Position numbers and translations under genes: made by a program
Shown here: positions 32,120-41,366 of the stretch, one piece after another
Position numbering within the stretch: the first letter of the stretch is position 1
Layout of the letters: every line of letters begins with the position of its first letter
Notes under the pieces: generated by a model
Database searches by the model: none
Seen by the model: the letters and a program-made list of their open reading frames with translations, nothing else
What the model was told of the DNA's origin: nothing
Assembly (NCBI GenBank): GCA_036873755.1
Contig: JAVTVY010047828.1
Coordinates: forward strand, 124,001 to 188,000
Length of the DNA stretch: 64,000 nt
Direction of reading: 5' to 3'
Source of the DNA: Hanleya hanleyi
Lineage: Eukaryota > Mollusca > Polyplacophora > Lepidopleurida > Hanleyidae

Positions 32120-33500
32120 GCATTTATCAGTGTTAATTGTGTTTATATAAAACCGGTATTTCGAGGCGGAAGTTCATGACAGATAATGGTTGCCTGCTGA
32201 ATGTCAGAACAATAGACCAAACGTTACGTTCATATTTTTCATTCAGTGTGTCATACTAGTATTACCGACAAGCTGGAGAAAATTAGAAAGGCATATGGTA
32301 ATACAAACTTGTTAGGCCAGTTTTGAAATTTTGTAATGAATTAAGAAACAATTATCTGATTTGAAATAAAACAGTTTTAGGAAGTTATACGTTAAGAAAA
32401 ACAGCACTTTGCAAGGAAACAAATAAAACGGGTTTTCTTTGTTACAACATTATGTCCGACAGTTTGATTTTACCCATGATCCTTTCCTCGGGAGCTATGT
32501 AAATAGATTAAAAATGACTCCAATACAATAGGTTACAAAGTGACAAAGGTTCAATCTCGCCCACTCAGGCCAGGTACGGTTCAGGAATATCTACATATCA
32601 GTATAATCAACAACATGAAAACGCTTGGCTCAGCATTATTACCGTCTCTGTGATTATTCAAGTCTTACGAGGTGCAGATGTACTTGAATTCTGTAATAGT
32701 GCCAGGGAAAACCCACACACTTCTGCCAAAGAGCATGGAGAAAAACAACATATGGCAAATAACACTTCTCTTCAGTGTCACCATCTTGATTTTTTTCCCA
32801 ATGATGAGAGTTTTTCTTTCTGGTATATGGCACAAAGGCTCCTATATAAACACGATACACAATGCGATCAGTGATCTTTCGATTTTATTGTTACCCCTAG
32901 ATGGGAATTATTGATATCCCAAACATACTTGGTCGTAGTGCAGTGGAAGAGTGAATAGCCAAGTTAAGTAATGACGGCAAATGCCAATATTTGGCATATC
33001 TCCATCAACCCTTCATAATGGAGATCTAGTTCGATAGACCAAGCAATCAATCATCTAAATACCTCCTTTCCGATATCAACATTGTAAAGTATGGCACGTA
33101 CCATACTCACGATGAAAAAAGCATCATAATTACACGGGTAAGAAAACGGATGTGCAATTGGTGATTGCTTTGAAGTACAGAGAAGAATTCGTTGGCGCCT
33201 AATCTTCGATTTATTGCATTACAATTTATGGTTACCGGTATGTAGTGTGAGCAATCGACGCTGGAGCAGAAGTGAAACCAGAATCCAAACACGTTCATGA
33301 ACCGCTATATTAATTCTGTGTCGTAAGATTGTAGTTGTATATTACGAATATATAAACCTTCACATGTCTATTTCTGTCACTGAATTTGTATCATGAGTCA
33401 TGTGACGCAGTCAGTATGTCGGCACCTCTTCCCACTTCCCTTATATGTGTTGTAATTTGATCAAGCAACACATGATCAGTGTATATGTTGTATACGTTGT
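32120..33500 (+). repeat. Dispersed repeat family A, copy 3
   Basis: Same order of blocks as copies 1 and 2; TATATAAA near 32842 and TCAGTG about 27 bases downstream. Near its 3' end a ~60-base piece (33393-33455, GTCAGTATGTCGGCACCTCT) is inserted. That piece matches 7965-8015, part of repeat family E. The minisatellite end is absent. Confidence 0.75.
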
Positions 33501-33509
33501 TGTACTGGT

Positions 33510-33950
33510 GTTGGTTCCATGGTGCAACACTATTATATGTACCCTCAACATTCTGTAGTATTCCATGTACGCTTCCACGTAACATTGCCTGGTTTGGCGA
33601 CCGCTCCAATCACGCAGTTATCCAACAATAAGTGACACAAACACGATATGCACTGCTCGATAGATTGATAGCATTATGTATGAGAAAGCCCCGTACTGTG
33701 AACAGACACTGTGCACAATCTGTCCTTGGCCTTCTCGAGTGGGGCACATTTAGGCTGGTCATACAATAATTGTCACCCGGGTTAAAGTCCGTGCGTCCGT
33801 TCGACCGACTTCGTTTTCGGACAACAACTTCGGAAAAACTGAACGGATTCTTCTTAAGTTTGGTATTTGGATATATCACTTCAAGATCTCGCTTGGGATT
33901 GTTTTTCACGCCGACCCGCCAAAAGGTGGCGTTAAATTTTCGTTTCTAAC
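33510..33950. other. Gene-free stretch
   Basis: No supported gene. A patch at 33800-33930 (AAAAACTGAACGGATTCTTC...ATCTCGCTTGGGATTG) resembles the first half of the tandem unit that follows, so it is an older, diverged copy. Confidence 0.5.
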
Positions 33951-33951
33951 T

Positions 33952-34275
33952 TTTGAAAAACTGAACGAATGCTTTTGAGATTTTGTATGTGCATCAAGAT
34001 CTCGCTTGGGATTGCTCTCCATGCCAGGCACTGAAGTCAAGTACTGAAGTTCCGGTGCCAACCCAAAGTAATTGTTTCATCGTCGGGGACTTCTCGGGTT
34101 TTCATTTGGAAGCTTTGAAAAACTGAACGAATGCTTTTGAGATTTTGTATGTGCATCAAGATCTCGCTTGGGATTGCTCTCCATGCCAGGCACTGAAGTC
34201 AAGTACTGAAGTTCCGGTGCCAACCCAAAGTAATTGTTTCATCGTCGGGGACTTCTCGGGTTTTCATTTGGAAGA
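33952..34275. repeat. 162-bp tandem duplication
   Basis: Two near-identical units (33952-34113 and 34114-34275), each from TTTGAAAAACTGAACGAATG to TTTTCATTTGGAAG. The near identity suggests a recent event. Confidence 0.9.
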
Positions 34276-34289
34276 AGTCCTGGGTGTGA

Positions 34290-35330
34290 GACAAATTAAA
34301 TCAAATGATTTATTTGCCACTTTTCTTGCACGGATCTTCGTGAATTTGAACATTTGACTGAGTTTTCCGATCGACAGGGCAATTAGGGACCATGCAAACG
34401 TTATCAGGTCTGCTGCAAAACGTTTTTCTTGTTTTTCTTTCTCTGATGTATGACATGAACCTGTCTCATTTGATCATATGGCGGTCCCTTCAAGTTTTCG
34501 ACAGATTTGTATCAATTTCCTCTATTTTAATTTCACTTAAAATATTATAGCCCGTAGCATGCAATTTGACAATGAGGCAAATGGAATGAAAAGGTCTTAA
34601 CAGAAATTAAACATCCCTGCTTCAAAGCAAAGTCTGTGTGAAACTAGACTATGTGCTGAGTATGTATCCCAATTTGGCTGAGGAAAAAAAACAACTTATT
34701 AGATAAGCTTCATCTCAACAATGACATACGTGTACACATACATGTATTTCAACAGCTTACAATTCGACAACGGGGTCGATTGGAAATCGGGATTATTAAA
34801 CAAACTCAAAGTTGGACTGAAACTGAACTGTGCTGATTTTAGACTTCAGATCAAACAATTAAGATTCAGTCGTGTTCCACAAAATAATTTCCACGTCAAT
34901 AATGCAACTGCTAGGCGGCTTCCTGAAACAGACAAGCGCTAAGATCAGTGTTCTTCATCAAAATGAATCCTAAGTTGTTTTCGACAGTGTGGTGTATCCC
35001 AGTCACGCTTTGATTATGTTCATTTGGATACCATGGATACGTAAAACACAGATGTTCAAACGGCCACTAGACTTGCATTCTACGATCGCATTGTGCCGTC
35101 ACTGTACGATGTTTATCACCGCAATAATGTTCTTTCTACAGCATACAATTTTGCCATGGGACAGATAGATTATGCGTATTTTTGAACAGGGCAAAATGCT
35201 GATTGGCTAAGAAGTAACTTAAATAATAAGGCCGAACAAACTGGCCCCGCAGGGGCCAGTAGTTTGGCCTATATTGGTGAAAACACAACAACAACAACAA
35301 CAACAACAACAAGACAACCATACCGTTCGC
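34290..35330. other. Gene-free stretch with PLE trace and (CAA)n
   Basis: Bases 34988-35068 resemble a piece of the inverted PLE 3' UTR (GTATCCCAGTCACGCTTTGATT...GGCCACTAG). An (ACA/CAA)n tract lies at 35285-35312. GGCCCCGCAGGGGCC near 35245 is a small GC palindrome. No gene recognised. Confidence 0.5.
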
Positions 35331-35334
35331 ATCA

Positions 35335-35660
35335 CTTTTTCGTTTGGGGGCGGAGCTTGTCGTTCAGGAGTTGCTAAGGTCTGGAGGCCGCCATTGCTCT
35401 CATGGAGGATTTCGGCACCCCTCGGCTATTCCCGACAAAAATAAAACTGTAAATTCTACAATTTACTCCCCCCGGTAGTTTGTCTTTGAAAGTTTTCAAT
35501 AGCAAAACGTATTCTGTGCTCCAGCGAAATGCTGGGTCTTCTCGTGCAGTCGAGCAGACGTTACACGCGAGCATTTGCAACAACAACAACATGACAGGTG
35601 CGACTTCGGACTTGCAACACAGCGGAGATTTCCTCTTGGGATGATCCCAAGAATAAAGAT
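35335..35660. promoter_or_regulatory. GC-richer patch, possible host exon or promoter
   Basis: GGGGGCGGAG and GGCCGCCATTGCTCTCATGGAG stand out from the AT-rich surroundings. A 72-codon minus frame (35592-35374, MLLLLQMLACNVC...) and a short plus frame from ATG 35401 cross it. The product is not recognisable. It may be the edge of a host gene; this is weak inference. Confidence 0.18.
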
Positions 35661-35971
35661 ATTTCTTTGTACCGGTATTTCATACTACTCGGCTGTTTTG
35701 GGCGTTTCGTGTGTCATATACTGCAGACTTTCTCGTAATCTCATCTTCAGCCCAGCTGAGCTTAAACTTTAGAATTATTTCGATCAAACTTTCTGGGGGA
35801 AATCACGCCGTCCCTTTCGGTTAAGGATAGTTTCCATGGCCCAAAATCAAGTAGCCTAGGTCGAGCTGAGGCTCCCGATGTGGGGTTTATGCTGACGCGA
35901 TTTTTCACACAGTGACTATTTTGTTATTTCCATCGAATATTGCAAGATTAATATGGATATGTACAGGTAAC

Positions 35972-35975
35972 ATAT
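35972..35975. repeat. Target-site duplication, left (ATAT)
   Basis: ATAT immediately before TGTGACG, matched by ATAT at 48650-48653 after CGTAACA. Four bases is the usual Gypsy duplication length. The low complexity reduces its weight. Confidence 0.5.
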
Positions 35976-36610
35976 TGTGACGAGTCAGAAAAGGGGGGGG
36001 GGATATATTTTTTTTGTAGACTAATGCTACGTGAAATGATGCTAATATATATACATTTGCCCTAACGCATAGTAATATATTGTCCCTGTTAGCATTCTTT
36101 AAATATTTGTTCTAGTTCATAATCAAGTCGTTCTTGTTGTTGTTGTTGTTGTAATTTGACAGAGTTCTGATAGCAACCAATTTTACGTGTTCTAAAGATG
36201 AATACGTCTCTATCCACGTTGGCACTTACTGTAATGGTTAATTGATCATTCTAGTTCCTCGCCCAGCTGTTGTCGTAACATGGTTTTCATTGATGTTTAT
36301 TAAACTAACATTTATGCACAATTTCTGACGAAAGATTTCTTCGATGATCGCCATGTTGACGAAAAGATCGAGATCGAGGCTCTACTCCTGAACCAACTTT
36401 CAGTTCATTTTAGAGTACTTTTCGTGGATTATCATTAATTATAATTGATTGAAATAATTAGCTTTGATAATTGAGATCCCTATTCAGCTAAGATTGCGAA
36501 CAATTAGTTCCAGTTTAATGAGTAATGATGGTAAGCTCTTCTGAGGTTTCCAGCATATGGAAGTGCCCGGTACTCCGATAGGGGGCGCTATGGCTGCATG
36601 AGCGGGAAAG

Positions 36611-36645
36611 TATAAATTACGTCGTCACACGGAGAATCTTCACTT
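36611..36645 (+). promoter_or_regulatory. LTR core promoter candidate (TATA plus initiator)
   Basis: TATAAAT at 36611-36617 and TCACTT with its A at 36642, 31 bases downstream. This fits a TATA/initiator pair. If it is the start site, the tandem repeats lie in the transcribed leader. The right LTR keeps the TATA but has lost the initiator by deletion. Confidence 0.4.
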
Positions 36646-36820
36646 GGTACCAACCGAGTCAGCTGCACAGTTGAATTATCCTGTGAGCACAGCCAACGAT
36701 ATAAAAATAACCCTGAAATCCTTTACATCCAGGTAATTAAAAAGGAGACAATTACAGCAAGGAGTATGCCAGAATAAACTGGTAGTCCGTCAGTTTCTAT
36801 ATCCATGCACAGACCCTAGA

Positions 36821-37895
36821 AAAATATCTGGAACCCCGAGATAAACTTCTGGACCCCGAGAAAATTCACTGGATAAATGGAAAACTTTGCAAAGGGGTAC
36901 ATTTACTAGTCGATAGGCTAAAATGTATCCCAGAGCTTTGTAATCCATACTATTGTAACCAAACAGGAAAAACCTGCTGATATCATATACCCAGGAAATC
37001 TACCCCGAGAAAAATATCTGGAACCCCGAGATAAATTTCTGGACCCAGAGAAAATTCACTGGATAAATGGAAAACTTTGCAAAGGTGTACATTTACTAGT
37101 CGATAGGCTAAAATGTATCCCAGAGCTTTGTAATCCATGCTATTGTAACCAAACAGGAAAAACCTGCTGATATCATATACCCAGGCAATCTACCCCGAGA
37201 AAAATATCTGGAACCCCGAGATAAATTTCTGGATCCCGAGAAAATTCACTGGATAAATGGAAAACTTTGCAAAGGTGTACATTTACTAGTCGATAGGCTA
37301 AAATGTATCCCAGAGCTTTGTAATCCATACTATTGTGACCAAACAGGAAAAACCTGCTGATATCATATACCCAGGAAATCTACCACGAGAAAAATATCTG
37401 GAACCCCGAGATAAATTTCTGGACCCAGTGAAAATTCACTGGATAAATGGAAAACTTTGCAAAGGTGTACATTTACTAGTCGATAGTCTAAAATGTATCC
37501 CAGAGCTTTGTAATCCATACTATTGTAACCAAACAGGAAAAACCTGCTGATATCATACACCCAGGAAATCTACCCCGAGAAAAATATCTGGAACCCCGAG
37601 ATAAATTTCTGGACCCCGAGAAAATTCACTGGATAAATGAAAAACTTTGCAAAGGTGTACATTTACTAGTCGATAGGCTAAAATGTGCCCCAGAGATTTG
37701 TAATCCATACTATTGTAACCAAACAGGAAAAACCTGCTGATCTCATATACCCAGGAAATCTACCCCGAGAAAAATATCTGGAACCCCGAGATAAATTTCT
37801 GGACCCCGAGAAAATTTACTGGATAAATGGAAAACATTGCAGAGGTGTATATTTACTAGTCTATAGGCTAAAATATATTACCGAGCTTTGAAATC
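36821..37895 (+). repeat. 190-bp tandem repeats in left LTR
   Basis: Units start (AAAATATCTG) at 36821, 37011, 37201, 37391, 37581 and 37771: exactly 190 bases each, the last one partial. Short frames inside them (LEPRDKFLDP...) shift from unit to unit because 190 is not a multiple of three, so they are not coding. Confidence 0.95.
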
Positions 37896-38790
37896 CATAT
37901 AGACGTCATTGTTCAGCCATATTGATACATTGTTAATATCCAGCCCAGGATCACAATGCCCCACATACGACAGGTCATTTGATCAACAGCACATATGACA
38001 GATTATAGGATTAATGCAGGCACGATTATAACAGGGACAATCACAAGCTTACATCTAATGAATGCAAAGAGTACGAGAGCTTTCACTCATTGACAGACCA
38101 TGTCAGAGTCATAGCACTGAAACACTAAAACACATTCATTCTTTTTAAACGCACCCCTGGATAAATCACGGAGTAAGCTTGTCAGCAACACGAGTAGTCG
38201 AATACACGGATCCAGCATATCGGATATAGAGATATCCATGGTATCAATACTTACCTGAAATCAACCTAATAGAAAATCCAGGGTGTCAAACAGGAATCAT
38301 GGACGTGAATTACGGACACACACAGATCACACAGACAACTTACAAGTCGGGAAGTAACCAGATATAAAGGACGGGGTACGGACGTGAATTACGGACACAC
38401 ACAGATCACCCAGACAACTTACAAGTCGGGAAGTAACCAGATATAAAGGACGGGGTGAAATTTTATGGAATACCAACGTAACTAACGATCTCCCATTAGA
38501 GATCGGGGATATGATGTACAAATTACACAGGATCCAGAAACATACTCAGGACATGAAAACGGAGTACCACAGAATCTGAACGAAATAACAACAGAACACG
38601 GAACATCAGGAGAGCTTACGTTTATTGGATATTCATGTACGATGAATTTAATGATATCGCAGTGAATTTATTGATGTAACCAATACAGAGTTTATTATAG
38701 GAATAAAAGTTATTCAACTTATTACTGCATTTATCCAGTTATTCAACATTAGACTATTCAGTACAATGTGGAATTCCGGTTAGAAACCGG

Positions 38791-38801
38791 TGGTGTCAGA
38801 A
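38791..38801 (+). other. Former primer-binding site inside the LTR
   Basis: TGGTGTCAGAA, identical to the first 11 bases of the functional PBS 119 bases downstream, and preceded by GGAATTCCGGTT as the true LTR end is preceded by GGAATTCCCGGTTG. The right LTR has the same motif at 48535-48545. Confidence 0.6.
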
Positions 38802-38909
38802 CTGACTATTGACGATTTTTATGAAATAATAATCAGCCATCCTGACCGATCAGCTGGGTATTTCTGCAACGAAGTTGTCTTAGGAATTCCCGGTTGACCG
38901 TAACATTTT

Positions 38910-38929
38910 TGGTGTCAGAAGTGGGATTC
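38910..38929 (+). other. Primer-binding site, tRNA-Leu type
   Basis: TGGTGTCAGAAGTGGGATTC, four bases after the LTR end. It is complementary to the 3' end of animal tRNA-Leu (...CCCACTTCTGACA plus CCA), as I recall that sequence. It would prime minus-strand DNA synthesis. Confidence 0.8.
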
Positions 38930-39712
38930 AGAATATACGCTGAATCCAGCGATACTTACCCAGCCCGGGAAAATCATCATATCTGCATATTACCTGAAAT
39001 ACGAATTACAAGGATGGAAACCAGAGAACATTTTAAAACACCTGGTCTCATACGGAGTAGATCTGACACTTTTTCAACCGAAGAGGAAACAGCAAGTGAA
39101 GCTGAAAATACTGGAATACATGCGCCTCCAGTCTCCAGAGAGGGTGTACATGATATAGCAAATTTAAACGGGACAGCAGAGAAAAGCGCCTGTTATTCTA
39201 TTGGAGATACACTGGAAGCTGACAAGTCTAGGGGTAATTTAAGGAAAGAGGTATCGAACATTGTCGGAGATGTACTGAGAGGAACAATGGAAGATGTTGC
39301 ATCGATGATAAAAGGGGCAGTCACAGAGGCTATTTGCAGTATTAATAAATGACCCCAAGATTCAATACCCCCTGTTTGCAGTCAGGGTGAGCTGTCGGAT
39401 ACTCTTAACAGATCAGCTACTAGAAATGAAATAAGAAGACACAACAGAAGTACAAAGGAAATTCGGCGATCAGAAAGCAGGAAGAGGATTAGTTCACCTG
39501 TGAATAACACTAGCTCCAGCAGTGATAATGACTCGGATGACAGTAAAACTACACATAGTAGTAAGGAACGTACCAGATGGCTTTGGTTACCCCGACAATC
39601 AAGCGCAAAACTTCCTTCTTTTACAGGAGAGGAAAAATGGGAAGTATGGCACAATAGATTCAGGGACGTGGCCAGGATTAGAGGTTGGTCTCAAGATGAG
39701 AAATTAGCAGAC

Positions 39713-40045
39713 TCATATGAACAGTCACAATCAAAGCGTGACTGAGATACATCATTCTTTAGATGACGACTTTACAACGAATATTATGGATTAAGAATAC
39801 TGATCAGCGATACGGGTTTGATATTTTGGAACATCATGTCTTGTCGGCATCATTGAAAACTGTTGACCGCTTCTCTCTAGCAGGAAACACGCCTATGTTT
39901 ATGTATACTATGATTGTCTTTTTGAATTTGGTGCTAATACTGTTATATGGAATATGAAATAGGTCTTTGGATTATGGACGCGGATATTCTCTAATGGACG
40001 ACGGCTGAATTATGAATGACGGACTAGACGCTTGTAATTTTACCA
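39713..40045 (+). mobile_element. PLE 3' fragment inserted in gag (plus)
   Basis: Starts in the middle of the PLE 3' UTR (CATATGAACAGTCACAATC) and ends at the terminal signature GACGGACTAGACGCTTGTAA. It separates gag codons for ...DEKLAD from ...LPRLQGKAGE. The truncated 5' end and complete 3' end are what target-primed reverse transcription leaves. Confidence 0.9.
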
Positions 40046-40604
40046 AGATTACAGGGCAAGGCCGGTGAGTTCGTTTATGGCCAACTTTCCAGAGAAATAC
40101 GGGGTAAGTATGATTCACTAGTAAGTGAATTAGGGCACCGATATCGAAGAGTGGAAACCCCTAAAACATTTGGAGCAGTCTTCAGTAACAGAAATCAGAA
40201 GAACGGGGAGAAAGTGGAGGATTATACAGCAGAATTAAAGCGGTTATACGACAAGGCATACGCCAATCGGGATCATACAACCAGGCTTGAAGATCTATTT
40301 CGGAGATTTCTTGATGGACTTCACGATGAGAACGCCAGATTTCATGTGGAATACGTGAAAGAACCTAAAGACATCGATGAAGCCGTATATGAAGTAGTTA
40401 ACTTCTTAGAAACCCAGCGAAGAAGTGGGGGTAATATAAAGAGACCCACCCGCTCGGCGAAATATGGAACGGACGACCAAGTTATAACCGACGATGTTTG
40501 TGTACAGTCGGATACACATATCAAACAGACCACAGCTGATGATAGTGGGAAATCTAATACCCAGAAAGGCGGAAATAGGAAATTTAACAATGCTGGTAAG
40601 TATT

Positions 40605-40757
40605 CAAATTACAAGCGTATAGTCCGTCATTCGTAATCCAGCCGTCGTCCATTAGAGAATATCCGCGTCCATAATCCAAAGACCTATTTCATATTCTATA
40701 TAACAGTATTAGCACCAAATTCAAAAAGACAAACATAGTATACATAAACATAAGCCG
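40605..40757 (-). mobile_element. PLE 3' fragment inserted in gag (minus)
   Basis: AATTACAAGCGTATAGTCCG to CATAGTATACATAAACATAAG, the terminal ~150 bases of the PLE in opposite orientation to the other insertion. It breaks gag shortly before the nucleocapsid part. Confidence 0.9.
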
Positions 40758-41366
40758 AGGAAATTCATACCCGAGGAAATGGCCAGCCAGGTTAAAGGAT
40801 TACGGACTGAGCTAAAGGAAAGGATGAGTTCTCTGACGGAACGAGTAGAGAAAATTGAACAGCGCCCACGTGACAATTTAACCCAGAGAAATTTTCCTCG
40901 ACAGACCAGTCCTTATATTAGTCATTGGAAAAGATCAGAACCACTCAGATCACAATTCACGGGTTGTTTCATTTGTAATGGAAATCACTTTGCCAAAGAT
41001 TATGAGAACTACCCCAGAGCACAGCTGAATCCAACAGCTCAGACATTTATTCCTCGATCAGGATATACCAGTTTCAATAAAACTACGCAGCCACGGGAAA
41101 ATAACAACAATGCAAATCAGCAATTCACCCCAAGGACAGGATACACCAGTGGTAGAACTATTGATTCACATCAAGCAGATAACCGACAAAATTTGAATCA
41201 GCAAGCAAACTCCAGGGGATCGGCTCAGTAGGCCGAGGGCCGGGTCCCTTATTCAGATGGCCAGTCCGGAGTCTCTACAGGAAGTATACCTCATCCTATT
41301 AATGGAAAGCTCAAAGATACTCTCAGACGAGAAATTCCTAAATACGATGGAGTATACATTCAAGGA

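Larger units (their letters stand above)
35976..38905 (+). repeat. Left LTR (2930 bp)
   Basis: Contains in order: a U3-like region, a TATA/initiator candidate at 36611-36645, six copies of a 190-base tandem repeat, a 79-base tandem duplication near 38300-38456, an AATAAA near 38702, and a former primer-binding site at 38791-38801. It matches 45776-48649 along its length; the right LTR lacks about 56 bases corresponding to 36622-36680. At ~2.9 kb it is far longer than most animal Gypsy LTRs. Confidence 0.95.
39014..41231 (+). pseudogene. Gypsy gag, interrupted
   Basis: Capsid/nucleocapsid precursor. The likely start is ATG 39014 (METREHFKTPG). The frame runs on with one in-frame TGA (39350-39352, CpG-type decay of an Arg codon is plausible) through SSSSDNDSDDS to LPSFTGEEKWEVWHNRFRDV, the usual opening of the capsid region. 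A PLE fragment interrupts it at about 39713-40045. It resumes with RLQGKAGEFVYGQLS and VEDYTAELKRLYDKAY...FLDGLHDENARF, and is cut again at about 40605-40757. The last piece (from 40779) has a degenerate zinc knuckle at 40965-41003 (CFICNGNHFAKDY, last Cys replaced by Tyr) and ends in a single TAG at 41229-41231 in the same frame as pol. Confidence 0.85.

Noticed and set aside
37335..37550. Frames MTKQEKPADIIYPGN... in the LTR repeats
   Set aside because: The 190-base period shifts the frame every unit; no continuous coding is possible.
36821..37895. Regular repeats that could be mistaken for a CRISPR array
   Set aside because: Direct 190-base tandem units without spacers, inside an LTR of a eukaryotic retrotransposon.
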